Positions 7,829 to 17,635 of a DNA stretch of 64,000 bases are shown here, in pieces. The stretch covers positions 124,001 through 188,000 of the forward strand of contig NZ_STFZ01000034.1 in the NCBI RefSeq assembly GCF_005222845.1, in the 5' to 3' direction. Below the pieces are notes generated by a model. That model saw nothing but the letters and a program-made list of their open reading frames with translations, had not been told where the DNA came from and ran no database searches. The translations under genes were made by a program, and so were the position numbers. This DNA comes from Rhizobium sp. FY34 (GTDB lineage: Bacteria; Pseudomonadota; Alphaproteobacteria; Rhizobiales; Rhizobiaceae). Each line of letters opens with the position of its first letter. The first letter of the stretch is position 1.

Positions 7829-8614
7829 ATGACGCAAAAACAGACCCCTCTGGTGGAAATGCGCAACATTTCCATCTCCTTCGGCGGCATCCACGCAGTG
7901 GAAGGCGCTTCCGTCGATCTCTTTCCCGGCGAAGTGGTTGCCCTTCTCGGCCATAACGGTGCCGGCAAGTCCACCCTCATCAAAATCCTGTCGGGCGCCT
8001 ATCGCCGCAATGCCGGCGAGATCCTCATCAATGGCGAGGCCGCCGAGATCAACAATCCGCGCGATGCCAAGGCCTATGGCATCGAGACCATCTATCAGAC
8101 ACTGGCTGTCGCCGACAATGTCGATGCCGCCGCCAATCTCTATCTCGGTCGCGAGTTGCGCACCGCCTGGGGCACGCTGGACGATGTGGCGATGGAAGCA
8201 AAAGCCCGCGAGGTGATGGGGCGCCTTAACCCCAATTTCCAGCGCTTCAAGGAGCCGGTGCGCGCGCTTTCGGGCGGCCAGCGGCAATCGGTGGCGATTG
8301 CCCGCGCCATTCTGTTTGATGCGCGCATCCTCATCATGGACGAGCCGACGGCCGCCCTTGGGCCGCAGGAAACCGCGCAGGTGGGCGAGCTGATTACCCA
8401 GTTGAAGCGCGAGGGGATCGGCATCTTCCTGATTTCGCACGATATCCATGACGTGTTCGATCTGGCCGACCGGGTATTCGTGATGAAGAACGGCCGCGTG
8501 GTGGGCCATGCCCGTACCGAGGACGTGACGAAGGATGAAGTGCTCGGCATGATCATCATGGGCAAGGTGCCACCCGGCGCCGTGGCCGGCCCTGGTGCCA
8601 TGCAGATGGCGTGA
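7829..8614 (+). CDS. xylG: Sugar ABC transporter ATP-binding protein (single-NBD XylG/FrcA type)
   Basis: The 261-residue ATPase energises XylFH. Walker A Gly-His-Asn-Gly-Ala-Gly-Lys-Ser is at 41-48; the signature Leu-Ser-Gly-Gly-Gln-Arg-Gln, Walker B Ile-Leu-Ile-Met-Asp-Glu-Pro and the His-loop Ile-Ser-His-Asp follow. It has one nucleotide-binding domain, whereas E. coli XylG (about 510 aa) has two fused. The frame ends cleanly with no second domain downstream, so this is the single-domain architecture seen in rhizobial FrcA-type systems, implying a homodimer. GGAGGAG lies before the ATG. Confidence 0.9.
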   Translation: MTQKQTPLVEMRNISISFGGIHAVEGASVDLFPGEVVALLGHNGAGKSTLIKILSGAYRRNAGEILINGEAAEINNPRDAKAYGIETIYQTLAVADNVDAAANLYLGRELRTAWGTLDDVAMEAKAREVMGRLNPNFQRFKEPVRALSGGQRQSVAIARAILFDARILIMDEPTAALGPQETAQVGELITQLKREGIGIFLISHDIHDVFDLADRVFVMKNGRVVGHARTEDVTKDEVLGMIIMGKVPPGAVAGPGAMQMA

Positions 8615-8629
8615 GGGATTGGGGCAAGG

Positions 8630-8657
8630 ACGTAGCCTGTTTTGCGACAGGCTACGT
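8630..8657 (+). terminator. Hairpin ending the xylFHG operon
   Basis: ACGTAGCCTGT (8630-8640) pairs perfectly with ACAGGCTACGT (8647-8657) around TTTGCG. There is no T-run, so termination may be partial or factor-assisted. It sits 15 bases after the ATPase stop and faces the end of the convergent methyltransferase gene. Confidence 0.6.
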
Positions 8658-8691
8658 TCGCGCAAGAGGTCCCCTCATCCGCCCTGAGATA

Positions 8692-9600
8692 TTACCGACT
8701 GCGCAAGACACCGGCCAGCGTGTGAATATGCGCAGCGCCGATGCCGCAGCAGCCGCCAATCAGCGTTGCACCGGCATCCACCCAGTCACAGGCAAAGCGC
8801 GAATAAGCATCCGTCGTCAGGTCGGCGCGCGTTTCGTGCAGGCCCTCATTGGCCGCAGTCTCATCACTATCGCTCTCAAAGGCATTGGCATAGACGCCGA
8901 TCTCGAGGTCCGCCCCACGTGCGCGCAAGACTGATGCCGCGACTTCGACAGCCTTCTTCATCACTTCCGGTCGGGCGCAATTGAAAAGCAACACCGATGC
9001 GCCGGAGCCCGCCGCCCATTCGGCGGCATCCGCCACCGTCTCGCCGGAACGCAGCTTCGGCTCGCCGCCGGCAATAGCTGCCGCATCATCGGCCAGCGTG
9101 AAGGAGATCCAGAAGGGTTTGCCGGTGTCTTTCACCGCAACGGCAACCGCCTCCCCTTCGGCAATCAGGCTCAAGGTTTCGCCCAGCCACACATCGACAT
9201 GCGGCGCAAGGTTCTGAACCAGCACGGACAGATAATCCTGAACGCGCGAGGCATCGAAATTTTCAGGCTCATAGGAGCCGAAGATCGGCGGCAGGCCACC
9301 TGCGACAGTCACCGCGCGCCCTGATGCAACGGTTGCCTCGCGCGCCAGAGCGCCCGACAAAGCAATCAGACCGGCGCCCTCGGCGGCAAAGCGCTCTTCG
9401 CCAATGTGGAAAGGCACAAGCGCATAGGAATTGGTGGTGATGACATCCGCACCGGCGGCGATAAATTCCGCATGCACCTGGCGCACGATATCCGGGCTAT
9501 CGATCAGCGCCAGCGCCGACCATTCCGGCTGCTTCAGTTCCGCGCCCAGCCGCAGAAGTTCACGGCTCATGCCGCCATCGAGAATGCGAAGTTTGTTCAT
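8692..9600 (-). CDS. Homocysteine S-methyltransferase family protein
   Basis: A 302-residue zinc-dependent methyltransferase of the MmuM/BHMT family. The zinc ligands are present: one Cys in Leu-Phe-Asn-Cys-Ala-Arg-Pro near residue 206, and the pair in Gly-Gly-Cys-Cys-Gly near the C-terminus. The N-terminal Leu-Asp-Gly-Gly-Met and Thr-Asn-Ser-Tyr blocks also fit. It should methylate homocysteine to methionine from S-methylmethionine or a related donor; which one is not determinable. The ATG at 9600 is used; a GTG three codons upstream is possible. It lies downstream of the helicase gene, separated by a 41-base palindrome. Confidence 0.87.
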   Translation of the reverse strand: MNKLRILDGGMSRELLRLGAELKQPEWSALALIDSPDIVRQVHAEFIAAGADVITTNSYALVPFHIGEERFAAEGAGLIALSGALAREATVASGRAVTVAGGLPPIFGSYEPENFDASRVQDYLSVLVQNLAPHVDVWLGETLSLIAEGEAVAVAVKDTGKPFWISFTLADDAAAIAGGEPKLRSGETVADAAEWAAGSGASVLLFNCARPEVMKKAVEVAASVLRARGADLEIGVYANAFESDSDETAANEGLHETRADLTTDAYSRFACDWVDAGATLIGGCCGIGAAHIHTLAGVLRSR

Positions 9601-9647
9601 GCATGCCACCCGTCAGTATCGTTCATCCAGTGGCTGGACCGTAAACG

Positions 9648-9688
9648 GCATCAGCCCGGAAATCGACTGTCGATTTCCGGGCTGATGC
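9648..9688. repeat. 41-base perfect palindrome after the helicase gene
   Basis: The 20 bases at 9648-9667 are the exact reverse complement of 9669-9688, with one central base. It lies 24 bases after the helicase stop and 47 bases before the methyltransferase start (both minus strand), and probably works as a terminator or mRNA 3' stabiliser, though no strong T-run follows. Its central TCGACTGTCGA is identical to the core of the xyl operator at 5232-5242. Confidence 0.85.
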
Positions 9689-9712
9689 AATGATTACCAA
9701 GGTTTTTGGAAA

Positions 9713-11644
9713 TTACTTCCAGCGCTCGCTGGGGGCGCTATTGGCCTTTTTCGGCTTACCCTTCTTGGCAAAGGGCTTGGCATCCTTGGATGCGGGCTTT
9801 GGCCCATCCTTGTAGCCGCCTTCCTTGTTGAAAGGCTTGCCTTCCTTCTTGAAGGGCTTGTCGAAGCTTTTCGCGTCGCGGCCCTCGCCCGTATAGGCAG
9901 GCTTGGCAGCCTTCGGCTTCTTCGACCAGTCGTCACGCGGGCGGTCATCGAAGGACTTCTTCACGTAAGGCTTCGGCTCGGAGGGGCGCGACAGGTCCGG
10001 CGCACGGTCAAGGCGCGTCACGCGGATGCCGCGCTCCAACGTCTTGTTCTGGCCGATGGCGTCGGCGAAACGATCGACATGCGCTTCGGCAATCTCGACA
10101 TAGGTCTCGTCGCTCTGCATCTTGATGGCGCCGATTTCGTTCTTCGTCAGGTTGCCATTGCGGCACAGCATCGGGATCAGCCAGCGCGGCTCGGCATTCT
10201 GCTTGCGGCCAACCGACAGCGAGAACCAGACGGACGGACCGAATTCACTGCGCGGAGTGCGCGGGCTGCTTTCAAATTCCGGACGCTCGAACCCGCCTTC
10301 GCGCGGCTTGCGCGCAGCACCCGGCTGAACGGAAACCTCGATCAGGTCTTCCGGTGCCGACTGCTTGGCGCGGTAGAGATTGACGAAAGCAGCCGCCAGT
10401 TTTTCGGCACCATGCGCTGCAACCAGCTTGGCGATGATATCGTGTTCTTCCTCACGGGCGGCTTCCTCGAAGATCGGATCGGCAAGCAGGCGCTCCTGGT
10501 CGCGACCGATGACTTCCTCGGCAGACGGCGGGCGATCCCAGGTGGGCGTCACATCGGCGCCGGCCAGAAGCCGTTCGGCCTTGCGGCGCTGGTTGACCGG
10601 AACGATCATGGCGCTGATGCCCTTGCGGCCGGCGCGGCCCGTGCGGCCCGAACGGTGCAGGAGCGTTTCCGAATTGGTCGGCAGATCGGCATGGATGACG
10701 AGATCAAGGCCCGGCAGGTCGATACCGCGGGCAGCGACATCGGTTGCGATGCAGACGCGGGCGCGTCCGTCGCGCATGGCCTGCAGCGCATGGGTGCGCT
10801 CGTTCTGCGTCAATTCGCCAGACAGCGCCACCACATCGAAATTGCGGTTGTTGAAACGGGCGGTCAGATGGTTGACGGCTGCACGTGTGGAACAGAAGAC
10901 GATGGCATTCTTGGCATCGTAATAGCGCAGCACGTTGACGATGGCGTTTTCGCGGTCGGCAGAGGCGACAAGCAAAGCGCGATATTCGATATCGGCATGC
11001 TGCTTTTCTTCCGACGTCGTGGAAATGCGCACGGCATTGCGCTGATAGCGCTTGGCAAGCTTGGCGATACCGCTCGAAACCGTGGCCGAAAACATCAGCG
11101 TGCGGCGGCTTTCAGGCGCTGCCTCAAGAATGAATTCGAGATCCTCGCGGAAGCCGAGGTCGAGCATTTCGTCGGCCTCGTCGAGAACGGCGACGCGCAG
11201 TTCCGACATATCGAGCGCATTGCGGCGGATATGGTCGCAGATACGGCCGGGCGTGCCGACAACGATATGGGCGCCACGTTCCAGCGCACGACGTTCGGAG
11301 CGGATATCCATGCCGCCAACGCAGCTGGCAATCACCGCGCCGGTCATTTCATAGAGCCATTCCAGCTCGCGCTTCACCTGCATGGCAAGCTCGCGCGTCG
11401 GCGCAATCACCAGCGCCAACGGAAAACGCGCCTCGTCGAAACGCTCGGCACCGTCAAGAAGCGTCGGGGCAATGGCGATGCCAAAGGCAACCGTCTTGCC
11501 GGAACCAGTCTGGGCCGAGACCAGCGCATCGGAGGTGACCAATGCCGGATCGAGCATGGCCTGCTGCACGGGGGTGAGGGTTTCGTAACCGCGTTTCGAC
11601 AACGCCTTGGCGATCGCCGGGACGGCGCCATTCAGTTCGGACAT
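9713..11644 (-). CDS. DEAD-box ATP-dependent RNA helicase (DeaD/CsdA-like)
   Basis: The 643-residue protein has all helicase motifs: Ala-Gln-Thr-Gly-Ser-Gly-Lys-Thr near 46, Pro-Thr-Arg-Glu-Leu-Ala near 86, Asp-Glu-Ala-Asp near 155, Ser-Ala-Thr, and His-Arg-Ser-Gly-Arg-Thr-Gly-Arg-Ala-Gly near 335. A DbpA-type RNA-binding domain (roughly 490-560) follows, then a Lys/Pro-rich basic tail of about 80 residues, a common RNA-binding extension. It probably remodels rRNA or mRNA structure, for instance in ribosome assembly or cold adaptation. AGG precedes the ATG. It is divergent from dxs. Confidence 0.92.
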   Translation of the reverse strand: MSELNGAVPAIAKALSKRGYETLTPVQQAMLDPALVTSDALVSAQTGSGKTVAFGIAIAPTLLDGAERFDEARFPLALVIAPTRELAMQVKRELEWLYEMTGAVIASCVGGMDIRSERRALERGAHIVVGTPGRICDHIRRNALDMSELRVAVLDEADEMLDLGFREDLEFILEAAPESRRTLMFSATVSSGIAKLAKRYQRNAVRISTTSEEKQHADIEYRALLVASADRENAIVNVLRYYDAKNAIVFCSTRAAVNHLTARFNNRNFDVVALSGELTQNERTHALQAMRDGRARVCIATDVAARGIDLPGLDLVIHADLPTNSETLLHRSGRTGRAGRKGISAMIVPVNQRRKAERLLAGADVTPTWDRPPSAEEVIGRDQERLLADPIFEEAAREEEHDIIAKLVAAHGAEKLAAAFVNLYRAKQSAPEDLIEVSVQPGAARKPREGGFERPEFESSPRTPRSEFGPSVWFSLSVGRKQNAEPRWLIPMLCRNGNLTKNEIGAIKMQSDETYVEIAEAHVDRFADAIGQNKTLERGIRVTRLDRAPDLSRPSEPKPYVKKSFDDRPRDDWSKKPKAAKPAYTGEGRDAKSFDKPFKKEGKPFNKEGGYKDGPKPASKDAKPFAKKGKPKKANSAPSERWK

Positions 11645-11926
11645 CTACCTGTCTTTCGGATTTTCATGCGCATTGACGCGCGGGCCGCGACACTCGCGGC
11701 GGGGTATGATGCCTTCCCTAGCGATTTGCAGCGCAAATGTCAAAGCAGCAGCACCACGGCGCCAAGGCGATTGCGCGAAGGGTAAACGGTCGCAACCATC
11801 ATGTCTTTGCCTGCGCCGCGAAATCCGCTAGAAGCCGGAAGTCGTTCCACTTGAAAATGCCGCTTTCCTCATCATCTTGGAAAGAGAATAAAGGCTCCGA
11901 CGAAAGAGCAGAAAAGGCCCGTTTCC

Positions 11927-13843
11927 GTGACATCCATGCCCAAGACGCCGCTGCTGGACCAGGTCAACCTGCCGGCCGACCTGCGCACCATCGAAGATCG
12001 CGACCTGCCGCAGCTTGCGCGCGAATTGCGCGACGAGATGATCGATGCGGTGTCGAAGACCGGCGGGCATCTGGGCGCAGGGCTTGGCGTGGTGGAACTG
12101 ACGATTGCCATCCACAAAGTGTTCAACACGCCGCATGACCGGCTGATCTTCGATGTGGGCCACCAGTGCTATCCGCACAAGATCTTGACCGGCCGCCGCG
12201 ACCGCATCCGCACGCTTCGCCAGGAAGACGGGCTTTCCGGCTTCACCAAGCGCGCGGAAAGCGAATATGATCCGTTTGGCGCAGCCCATTCCTCCACCTC
12301 GATTTCCGCCGGTCTCGGCATGGCGGTGGCGGCGGATCTCTCCGGCACGCCGCGCAATGTGATTGCCGTGATCGGCGATGGTGCGATGTCAGCCGGCATG
12401 GCCTATGAGGCGCTGAACAATGCTGGCGCGCTCGATGCGCGCCTCATCGTCATCCTCAACGATAATGACATGTCGATTGCCCCGCCGACGGGCGCCATGA
12501 GCGCCTATCTGGCGCGGCTTGCGTCTGGCCGCAGCTATATGGGCTTTCGCGAACTGGGCAAGAAGCTGACGGCCTATCTGGGCAAGAATATCGACCGGGC
12601 AATTACCCGCGCCGTGGAACATGCGCGTGGCTATGTGACCGGCGGCACCATGTTCGAGGAAATGGGCTTTTACCATATCGGACCGATCGACGGCCATTCC
12701 TTCGACCACCTTCTGCCAGTGCTGCGCAATGTGCGCGACAATGGCAAGGGACCGATCCTCATCCATGTGGTGACGCAGAAGGGCAAGGGCTATGCGCCGG
12801 CCGAAGCTGCCGCCGACAAATATCACGGTGTCAACAAGTTCGACGTGATCACCGGCGCGCAGGCGAAAGCCAAGCCGAATGCGCCAAGCTATACGGCAGT
12901 GTTTGCCGAAGCGCTGGTGCAGGAAGCAGGGCTCGACGAGAAAATCGTCGGCGTCACCGCCGCCATGCCATCCGGCACCGGGCTCGACAAATTGCAGGAT
13001 CTCTTCCCCGCCCGCACCTTCGATGTCGGCATTGCCGAACAGCATGCGGTAACCTTTGCCGCGGGTCTTGCCGCCGAGGGCTACAAGCCCTTCTGTGCGC
13101 TCTATTCCACCTTCCTGCAGCGCGGCTATGATCAGGTGGTGCATGATGTGGCGATCCAGGGTCTGCCCGTGCGCTTTCCCATCGATCGCGCAGGCCTTGT
13201 CGGCGCCGATGGCCCGACGCATGCCGGGTCCTTCGATACGGTGTTCATGGCCGCCCTGCCGGGCATGGTGGTGATGGCAGCGGCCGACGAGGCCGAGTTG
13301 AAGCATATGGTGCGCACGGCGGCAGCCTATGACGATGGCCCGATCTCCTTCCGCTATCCGCGTGGCGAAGGGGTGGGCGTTGAAATGCCGGTGCGCGGCG
13401 AAATCCTGGCCATCGGCAAGGGCCGCGTGGTCAAGCAGGGCGCCAAGGTGGCGATCCTGTCCTTCGGCACCCGGCTTGCCGAATGTCTGCTGGCCGCCGA
13501 AGATCTCGACGCGGCAGGCCTATCGACAACGGTTGCCGATGCGCGCTTTGCAAAACCGCTCGACCATGACCTGATCCGCCAGCTGGCCAGCCACCACGAA
13601 ATGGTCGTGACCATCGAGGAGGGCTCGGTCGGCGGTTTCGGCAGCCATGTCATGCAGTTCCTTGCCCATGAAGGCCTGCTGGATGGCGGGCTGAAGGTGC
13701 GCTCGCTGGTGCTGCCGGATCTCTGGATGGACCAGGCCAAGCCCGAGGTGATGTATGCTCGCGCCGGTCTGGACCGCGCCGGCATCGTGAAGACCGTGTT
13801 CAAGGCGCTCGGGCAGACGCAGAAGGTCGGCGCTGCGGGGTGA
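11927..13843 (+). CDS. dxs: 1-deoxy-D-xylulose-5-phosphate synthase
   Basis: The 638-residue thiamine-diphosphate enzyme condenses pyruvate and glyceraldehyde 3-phosphate in the first step of the MEP isoprenoid pathway. It shows [10 protein letters not shown], the ThDP motif Gly-Asp-Gly-Ala-Met-Ser-Ala-Gly ending in Asn-Asp-Asn, and [13 protein letters not shown]. I used the GTG at 11927 because Met-Thr-Ser-Met-Pro is the usual rhizobial N-terminus; ATG at 11936 is possible. The polyprenyl synthase and ubiA in this window act later in the same supply line. Confidence 0.97.
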   Translation: MTSMPKTPLLDQVNLPADLRTIEDRDLPQLARELRDEMIDAVSKTGGHLGAGLGVVELTIAIHKVFNTPHDRLIFDVGHQCYPHKILTGRRDRIRTLRQEDGLSGFTKRAESEYDPFGAAHSSTSISAGLGMAVAADLSGTPRNVIAVIGDGAMSAGMAYEALNNAGALDARLIVILNDNDMSIAPPTGAMSAYLARLASGRSYMGFRELGKKLTAYLGKNIDRAITRAVEHARGYVTGGTMFEEMGFYHIGPIDGHSFDHLLPVLRNVRDNGKGPILIHVVTQKGKGYAPAEAAADKYHGVNKFDVITGAQAKAKPNAPSYTAVFAEALVQEAGLDEKIVGVTAAMPSGTGLDKLQDLFPARTFDVGIAEQHAVTFAAGLAAEGYKPFCALYSTFLQRGYDQVVHDVAIQGLPVRFPIDRAGLVGADGPTHAGSFDTVFMAALPGMVVMAAADEAELKHMVRTAAAYDDGPISFRYPRGEGVGVEMPVRGEILAIGKGRVVKQGAKVAILSFGTRLAECLLAAEDLDAAGLSTTVADARFAKPLDHDLIRQLASHHEMVVTIEEGSVGGFGSHVMQFLAHEGLLDGGLKVRSLVLPDLWMDQAKPEVMYARAGLDRAGIVKTVFKALGQTQKVGAAG

Positions 13844-13892
13844 TGGTTATCTGGCGGAAGGTGTCTACCCAGGACTGTCGGCATCCTGTGAT

Positions 13893-14152
13893 TCCCCCCC
13901 TCTGTCCTACCGGACATCTCCCCCTCAAGGGGGGAGATCGCATTTGAAACAAGGCCCTCTCTGCCCTGCCGGGCATCTCCCCCACAAGGGGGGAGAAACG
14001 ACGCGGCAGGCGTCCCTTTCCTGAACGGGCGGCAGGGCCGGGTTAAGCCCTCCCCCTTGTGGGGAGGGTTTGGGAGGGGACTTTCTTTATGGCGATTGCC
14101 CTGCCCCTCATCCGCCTGCCGGCACCATTTCCCCATCATGACGGGGAGAGAA
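13893..14152. repeat. Cluster of four RIME-like repeats after dxs
   Basis: The 400-base gap between dxs and the convergent chemoreceptor gene is nearly all repeats. Copies at 13894-13939 and 13953-13996 are of the CTCTGTCCTACCGG/CTCTGCCCTGCCGG type and lie in the same orientation. A copy at 14047-14080 has CCCTCCCCCTTGTGGGGAGGG followed by TTTGGGAGGGG. A fourth at 14101-14152 begins with CCCCTCATCCGCCTGCCGGCACC. I see no gene here. Confidence 0.8.
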
Positions 14153-14185
14153 GATATCCGGACATCCCACCCACTCCCCTCACGC

Positions 14186-14215
14186 AAAAAAGGGGCGACC
14201 CTCAGGCCGCCCCTT
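14186..14215 (-). terminator. Terminator of the chemoreceptor gene at 14244-16193
   Basis: On the minus strand AAAGGGGCGGCC and GGTCGCCCCTTT form a stem with one mismatch around a short loop, followed by a T-run, 28 bases past the stop codon. Confidence 0.85.
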
Positions 14216-14243
14216 TGATGTTTAGCTATTCCCCAGTCCGGGC

Positions 14244-16193
14244 TTAAAACTCTTCCCAACTTTCAGCGGTTGCAGCTGCCGAGCCGCCACCCATGCCCAC
14301 GGCACCGGCGACCTTGGCCATCATCCGGCGCGCCGGTGAGGCAACGGGCTTTGCATTGCCCCGCACCGCTTCCGGCCGGCGGATCTGCATGCCCTCGCCA
14401 GCGCCACCGACGCGGAACTGGCCGATGATCTCGCGCAGCCTGCCGACTTCGCTGGAGAGGGCGGCGCTGGCGGCAGTCGATTCTTCCACCATGGCGGCAT
14501 TCTGCTGGGTCACCTGGTCCATCTGGTTGACGGCCGTATTGACTTCCGCCAGACCGACCGACTGTTCCTTGGCCGAGGTGGCAATCGCATCGAGCTGGCT
14601 GTTGATCGTCACGACCTGCTGTTCGATGACCTTCAGCGCTTCGCCGGTTTCCTGCACGAGGCGCACGCCGGTCGAGACTTCATCCACGGAATTGCGGATC
14701 AGGTCCTTGATTTCCTTGGCGGCCTGAGCCGAGCGCTGGGCAAGTTCGCGCACTTCCTGCGCCACAACCGCAAAGCCCTTGCCGGCTTCACCGGCACGCG
14801 CGGCTTCAACGCCGGCATTCAGCGCCAGAAGGTTGGTCTGAAACGCAATCTCGTCAATCACGCCGATGATCGAGGAGATCTGGTTCGACGATTGCTCGAT
14901 GCGCTGCATGGCATTGACGGCGCTGGATACGACCTCGCCGGAGCGGCGCGCCGAGCGGTTGGCTTCCACGGCCACGGTCCGGGCCTCTTCCGTGCGCTTG
15001 GAGGAGTTGGTCACATTGGCGGTGATTTCATCGAGTGCGGCTGCGGTTTCTTCCAGAGACGCCGCCTGCTGCTCGGTGCGCTTGGACAGATCTTCGGCGC
15101 TCTGGCTGATTTCGCGGGTGCCATCGCCAATCGTGCCGGTGGCGGTGGAGACCGAGCGCAAGCTCTCTGCGAGTTGCGAAACTGCGGCGTTGAAATCGGC
15201 GCGCAGAGCCTCGAAATCGCTGGCGAAGGGTTCGCTCAGGCGGAAGGTCAGGTCGCCATCCGACAGGTGCTTCAGACCCTCAGCCAGACCATGGGTGGCC
15301 TTTGCCATGTCCGCGGCCCGCTGGCGGTCGCTTTCCAGCGTGCGGCTGCGCTCGCTGTCGGCTGCGGCACGCGCGTCGCTGGCTTGCTTTTCCAGTTCAC
15401 GCCCACGCAGGCTCTTGTCCTTGAAGATCTGCACGGCCTTTGCCATGCCGCCCAGTTCGTCGCCCCGACCCAGACCATCGACCACCGCCGACAGATCGCC
15501 ATTGGCAAGCACGGTCATGGTGGTTGACATATCGCGGATCGGCTTGACCAGCCAGGCGCGGATGGCAACAAAGCCACCGAGAAGAACGAGACCGAGGCCG
15601 CTGAAGACCGCAACCAGCGTCATGGTCGTGGTGGCGTTCGTCATATCGGTCAGCTCCGCGCTCCTCGCGTCGGCGGCATTCACGAGATCTGTCGTGACGG
15701 CCGAAAACCTGGGCGAAATCGCCGCAAAGGCGGGCTGGCACTGGGTCTGGAAAGCGAGCTGAGAGGCGTCGACCTCCTGATCCGTGGTTGCCTTTTTACC
15801 TGCCGCAATTGCCGGGCCGCAGGTGGTATCGATAATGGCCAGCACATCGGTCCGCAGCGGTGCGATGGCCGGATTGCCAGGAATAGCCTTGGCGACGAGA
15901 TCCATGAAGCCAACAAAGGATGCGCGGGCCTCCTGAACTTCCTTTTCAGCCTTGGCATTCTGTTCATCGGTACGCGCCATCATCAGGTCGCCAATCGCGG
16001 CGCGGGTGGCCTGCAGGCTGCGGTTGGAACGCGCCAGATAGAGCGCTGCCTCGGATTCCCCCTCCAACAGAAGACTATATGCGGTATCGATGGACTGCAT
16101 CTTCTGGCCCGAATAGAGGGCTATGGCGACGGTAAAGAGACCGAAGCCGGCCATGATGATCAAAAACTTTCCGACGATAGAAATGTTTGCCAC
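14244..16193 (-). CDS. Methyl-accepting chemotaxis protein with C-terminal WEEF tail
   Basis: A 649-residue inner-membrane chemoreceptor: TM1 about residues 6-28, a helical periplasmic domain (30-188) with two cysteines, TM2 about 191-213, HAMP, a linker with a second HAMP-like segment, then the signalling domain with the hairpin tip [13 protein letters not shown]. It ends in Glu-Ser-Trp-Glu-Glu-Phe, resembling the pentapeptide that tethers CheR/CheB in E. coli receptors. I prefer the GTG at 16193, which has GGAG six bases upstream, over a start at 16247, which adds 18 residues before TM1. The ligand is unknown. Confidence 0.93.
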   Translation of the reverse strand: MANISIVGKFLIIMAGFGLFTVAIALYSGQKMQSIDTAYSLLLEGESEAALYLARSNRSLQATRAAIGDLMMARTDEQNAKAEKEVQEARASFVGFMDLVAKAIPGNPAIAPLRTDVLAIIDTTCGPAIAAGKKATTDQEVDASQLAFQTQCQPAFAAISPRFSAVTTDLVNAADARSAELTDMTNATTTMTLVAVFSGLGLVLLGGFVAIRAWLVKPIRDMSTTMTVLANGDLSAVVDGLGRGDELGGMAKAVQIFKDKSLRGRELEKQASDARAAADSERSRTLESDRQRAADMAKATHGLAEGLKHLSDGDLTFRLSEPFASDFEALRADFNAAVSQLAESLRSVSTATGTIGDGTREISQSAEDLSKRTEQQAASLEETAAALDEITANVTNSSKRTEEARTVAVEANRSARRSGEVVSSAVNAMQRIEQSSNQISSIIGVIDEIAFQTNLLALNAGVEAARAGEAGKGFAVVAQEVRELAQRSAQAAKEIKDLIRNSVDEVSTGVRLVQETGEALKVIEQQVVTINSQLDAIATSAKEQSVGLAEVNTAVNQMDQVTQQNAAMVEESTAASAALSSEVGRLREIIGQFRVGGAGEGMQIRRPEAVRGNAKPVASPARRMMAKVAGAVGMGGGSAAATAESWEEF

Positions 16194-16513
16194 TTGCCAC
16201 TCCTGCGGGAACCTGGCGTTCATCCAAGGGAGCCACGAGCAAATCATTCACCGGGCAAACCGTTCAAGAGGCAGGGATAGGACATGGCTCATCGTCAGCG
16301 CACGGACCGGGCGCTGGAGCCGCATCGGAGCGCCCTGCTCTGCCGACCCGCTGCGTCTTGATCGACGCGCATCTTCGGCGTCACAAGAATTATCAATTCA
16401 ATCCTAAATATCGGTTAATTCTAATATAACACGCTGTCACTTCAGGTTCGGGCAATCGGCAACACACTCTATTTGTATTCTGTGCAGGCTCCGGGGCGTC
16501 GAGACGATTCCGG
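16194..16513. other. Intergenic region upstream of the chemoreceptor gene
   Basis: This 320-base gap has no convincing gene. It must hold the chemoreceptor promoter (reading left) and the 3' region of the DUF4424 gene. Bases 16380-16440 are clearly AT-rich, a plausible promoter zone, but I could not settle on specific -35 and -10 boxes. Confidence 0.5.
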
Positions 16514-17515
16514 TCAATTGGCCGGGTTTGCGACAAGGAAAAGCACGTCCAGATCCTTTTCCGGAGTGAAATCCTGCTTTTCCAGAACAAAGCTCGTCGG
16601 CCCGGTTTTCTTGACGCCCTCGCCGCAGAAGCTGACGAAATTCTTCGGGTCACCCTTGTCAATGGTGAGCGTGAACCTGCCGATTGAGCCGCCCCAGTTG
16701 GCGCCCGTCTTCAGCACATAGGAGATCCAGGCCTCGGTATAGTTCGGGCCACCGCTGGCGGCGGCCTTTTCCAGCTTTGCCGCCGTCTTCATGAAGGCAT
16801 CGTCCAGACAGAAACGCTGCCTGTATTCCCCGTAGGAATAACCGGGCTTTCCCTCGCTGATGAAGCTCATGGCAACGGTTGCGCCGACACTTGGCTTGTA
16901 GCGATGGCTGACGCGTACGGGTTTTCCGGCCGCAAAGCGCGTCTTCCACCAATAGGCGGAATGCAGGGTCCAGAGCGGCCGGTAATCGGTCGTCCAGCCC
17001 TTGCCCGCATCATAGGTATCGGCAAACAGCAGACCCTTGGCGATCCAGTCCTGCACCATGTCCGGGGAAAGCTGCGTTATGGCCGATGCCGTCGCATCGC
17101 TATAGGGCAGCAAGGGCACATTTGCCTTGCGCAATTCCTCGGTGCGATCAACGCCCAGCGCCGTCACACGCTGGTCGAGCGCCGGCTGAATGGTTTTGCC
17201 ATCCTGCTGCACCGCAAAGCCGAGGAAATTGTCGACCTCCATGTCGGGTATCGCGATCATGCCGTCGGGCGAACCCTGAATATCGGGCATGGGAAAGGCG
17301 ATGACGCTGTCCACGTCCTTGTCGGATGTGTTGCGGAAGACATAATCGACCCGCACCTCAGTCATCGACAGGTAAAGATCTTCCTGTTCCATCGCCACAT
17401 CGGAGGTCTCGACATAGACGAGACCGCCTGTCTTCAGCTCAGCCATCGTATCATTGGCAAGAGCCGGCGCGGCAAAGGCGCACAGCGTAAAAACATAGAG
17501 TGCGGTTCTGGTCAT
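16514..17515 (-). CDS. DUF4424 domain-containing exported protein
   Basis: 333 residues with a signal peptide (Met-Thr-Arg-Thr, hydrophobic core, cleavage at Ala-Leu-Ala near residue 20), so probably periplasmic. The body matches DUF4424, a family of unknown role: the strand Val-Asp-Tyr-Val-Phe-Arg-Asn, Ile-Ala-Phe-Pro-Met-Pro, and the C-terminal Asn-Phe-Val-Ser-Phe-Cys-Gly-Glu-Gly-Val. The ATG at 17515 has a strong purine-rich ribosome-binding site (GGGGGGAAA). It is flanked by two chemoreceptor genes on the same strand, but a terminator upstream suggests separate transcription. No function can be assigned. Confidence 0.85.
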   Translation of the reverse strand: MTRTALYVFTLCAFAAPALANDTMAELKTGGLVYVETSDVAMEQEDLYLSMTEVRVDYVFRNTSDKDVDSVIAFPMPDIQGSPDGMIAIPDMEVDNFLGFAVQQDGKTIQPALDQRVTALGVDRTEELRKANVPLLPYSDATASAITQLSPDMVQDWIAKGLLFADTYDAGKGWTTDYRPLWTLHSAYWWKTRFAAGKPVRVSHRYKPSVGATVAMSFISEGKPGYSYGEYRQRFCLDDAFMKTAAKLEKAAASGGPNYTEAWISYVLKTGANWGGSIGRFTLTIDKGDPKNFVSFCGEGVKKTGPTSFVLEKQDFTPEKDLDVLFLVANPAN

Positions 17516-17576
17516 GGTTTCCCCCCAAGCACAACAGGCTTTGCAGACTAACCGCCGCTCCTTGTTTCGCAAGTGA

Positions 17577-17614
17577 CTAAAAGAGAAGGGGCCAGTCTTG
17601 CGACCGGCCCCTTC
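17577..17614 (-). terminator. Terminator of the chemoreceptor gene at 17636-19714
   Basis: GAAGGGGCCAGTC (17585-17597) pairs with GACCGGCCCCTTC (17602-17614) with one mismatch around TTGC; on the minus strand TCTTTT follows. It begins 22 bases past the stop codon. Confidence 0.85.
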
Positions 17615-17635
17615 CCGCATTCCTATCGATCGGGA

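Noticed and set aside
9648..9688. Long palindrome considered as an IS end or attachment site
   Set aside because: No transposase, direct repeat or integrase nearby; a transcript-end hairpin is the simpler reading.
10079..11785. A 568-codon plus-strand frame
   Set aside because: Antisense to the DEAD-box helicase, whose motifs are complete.
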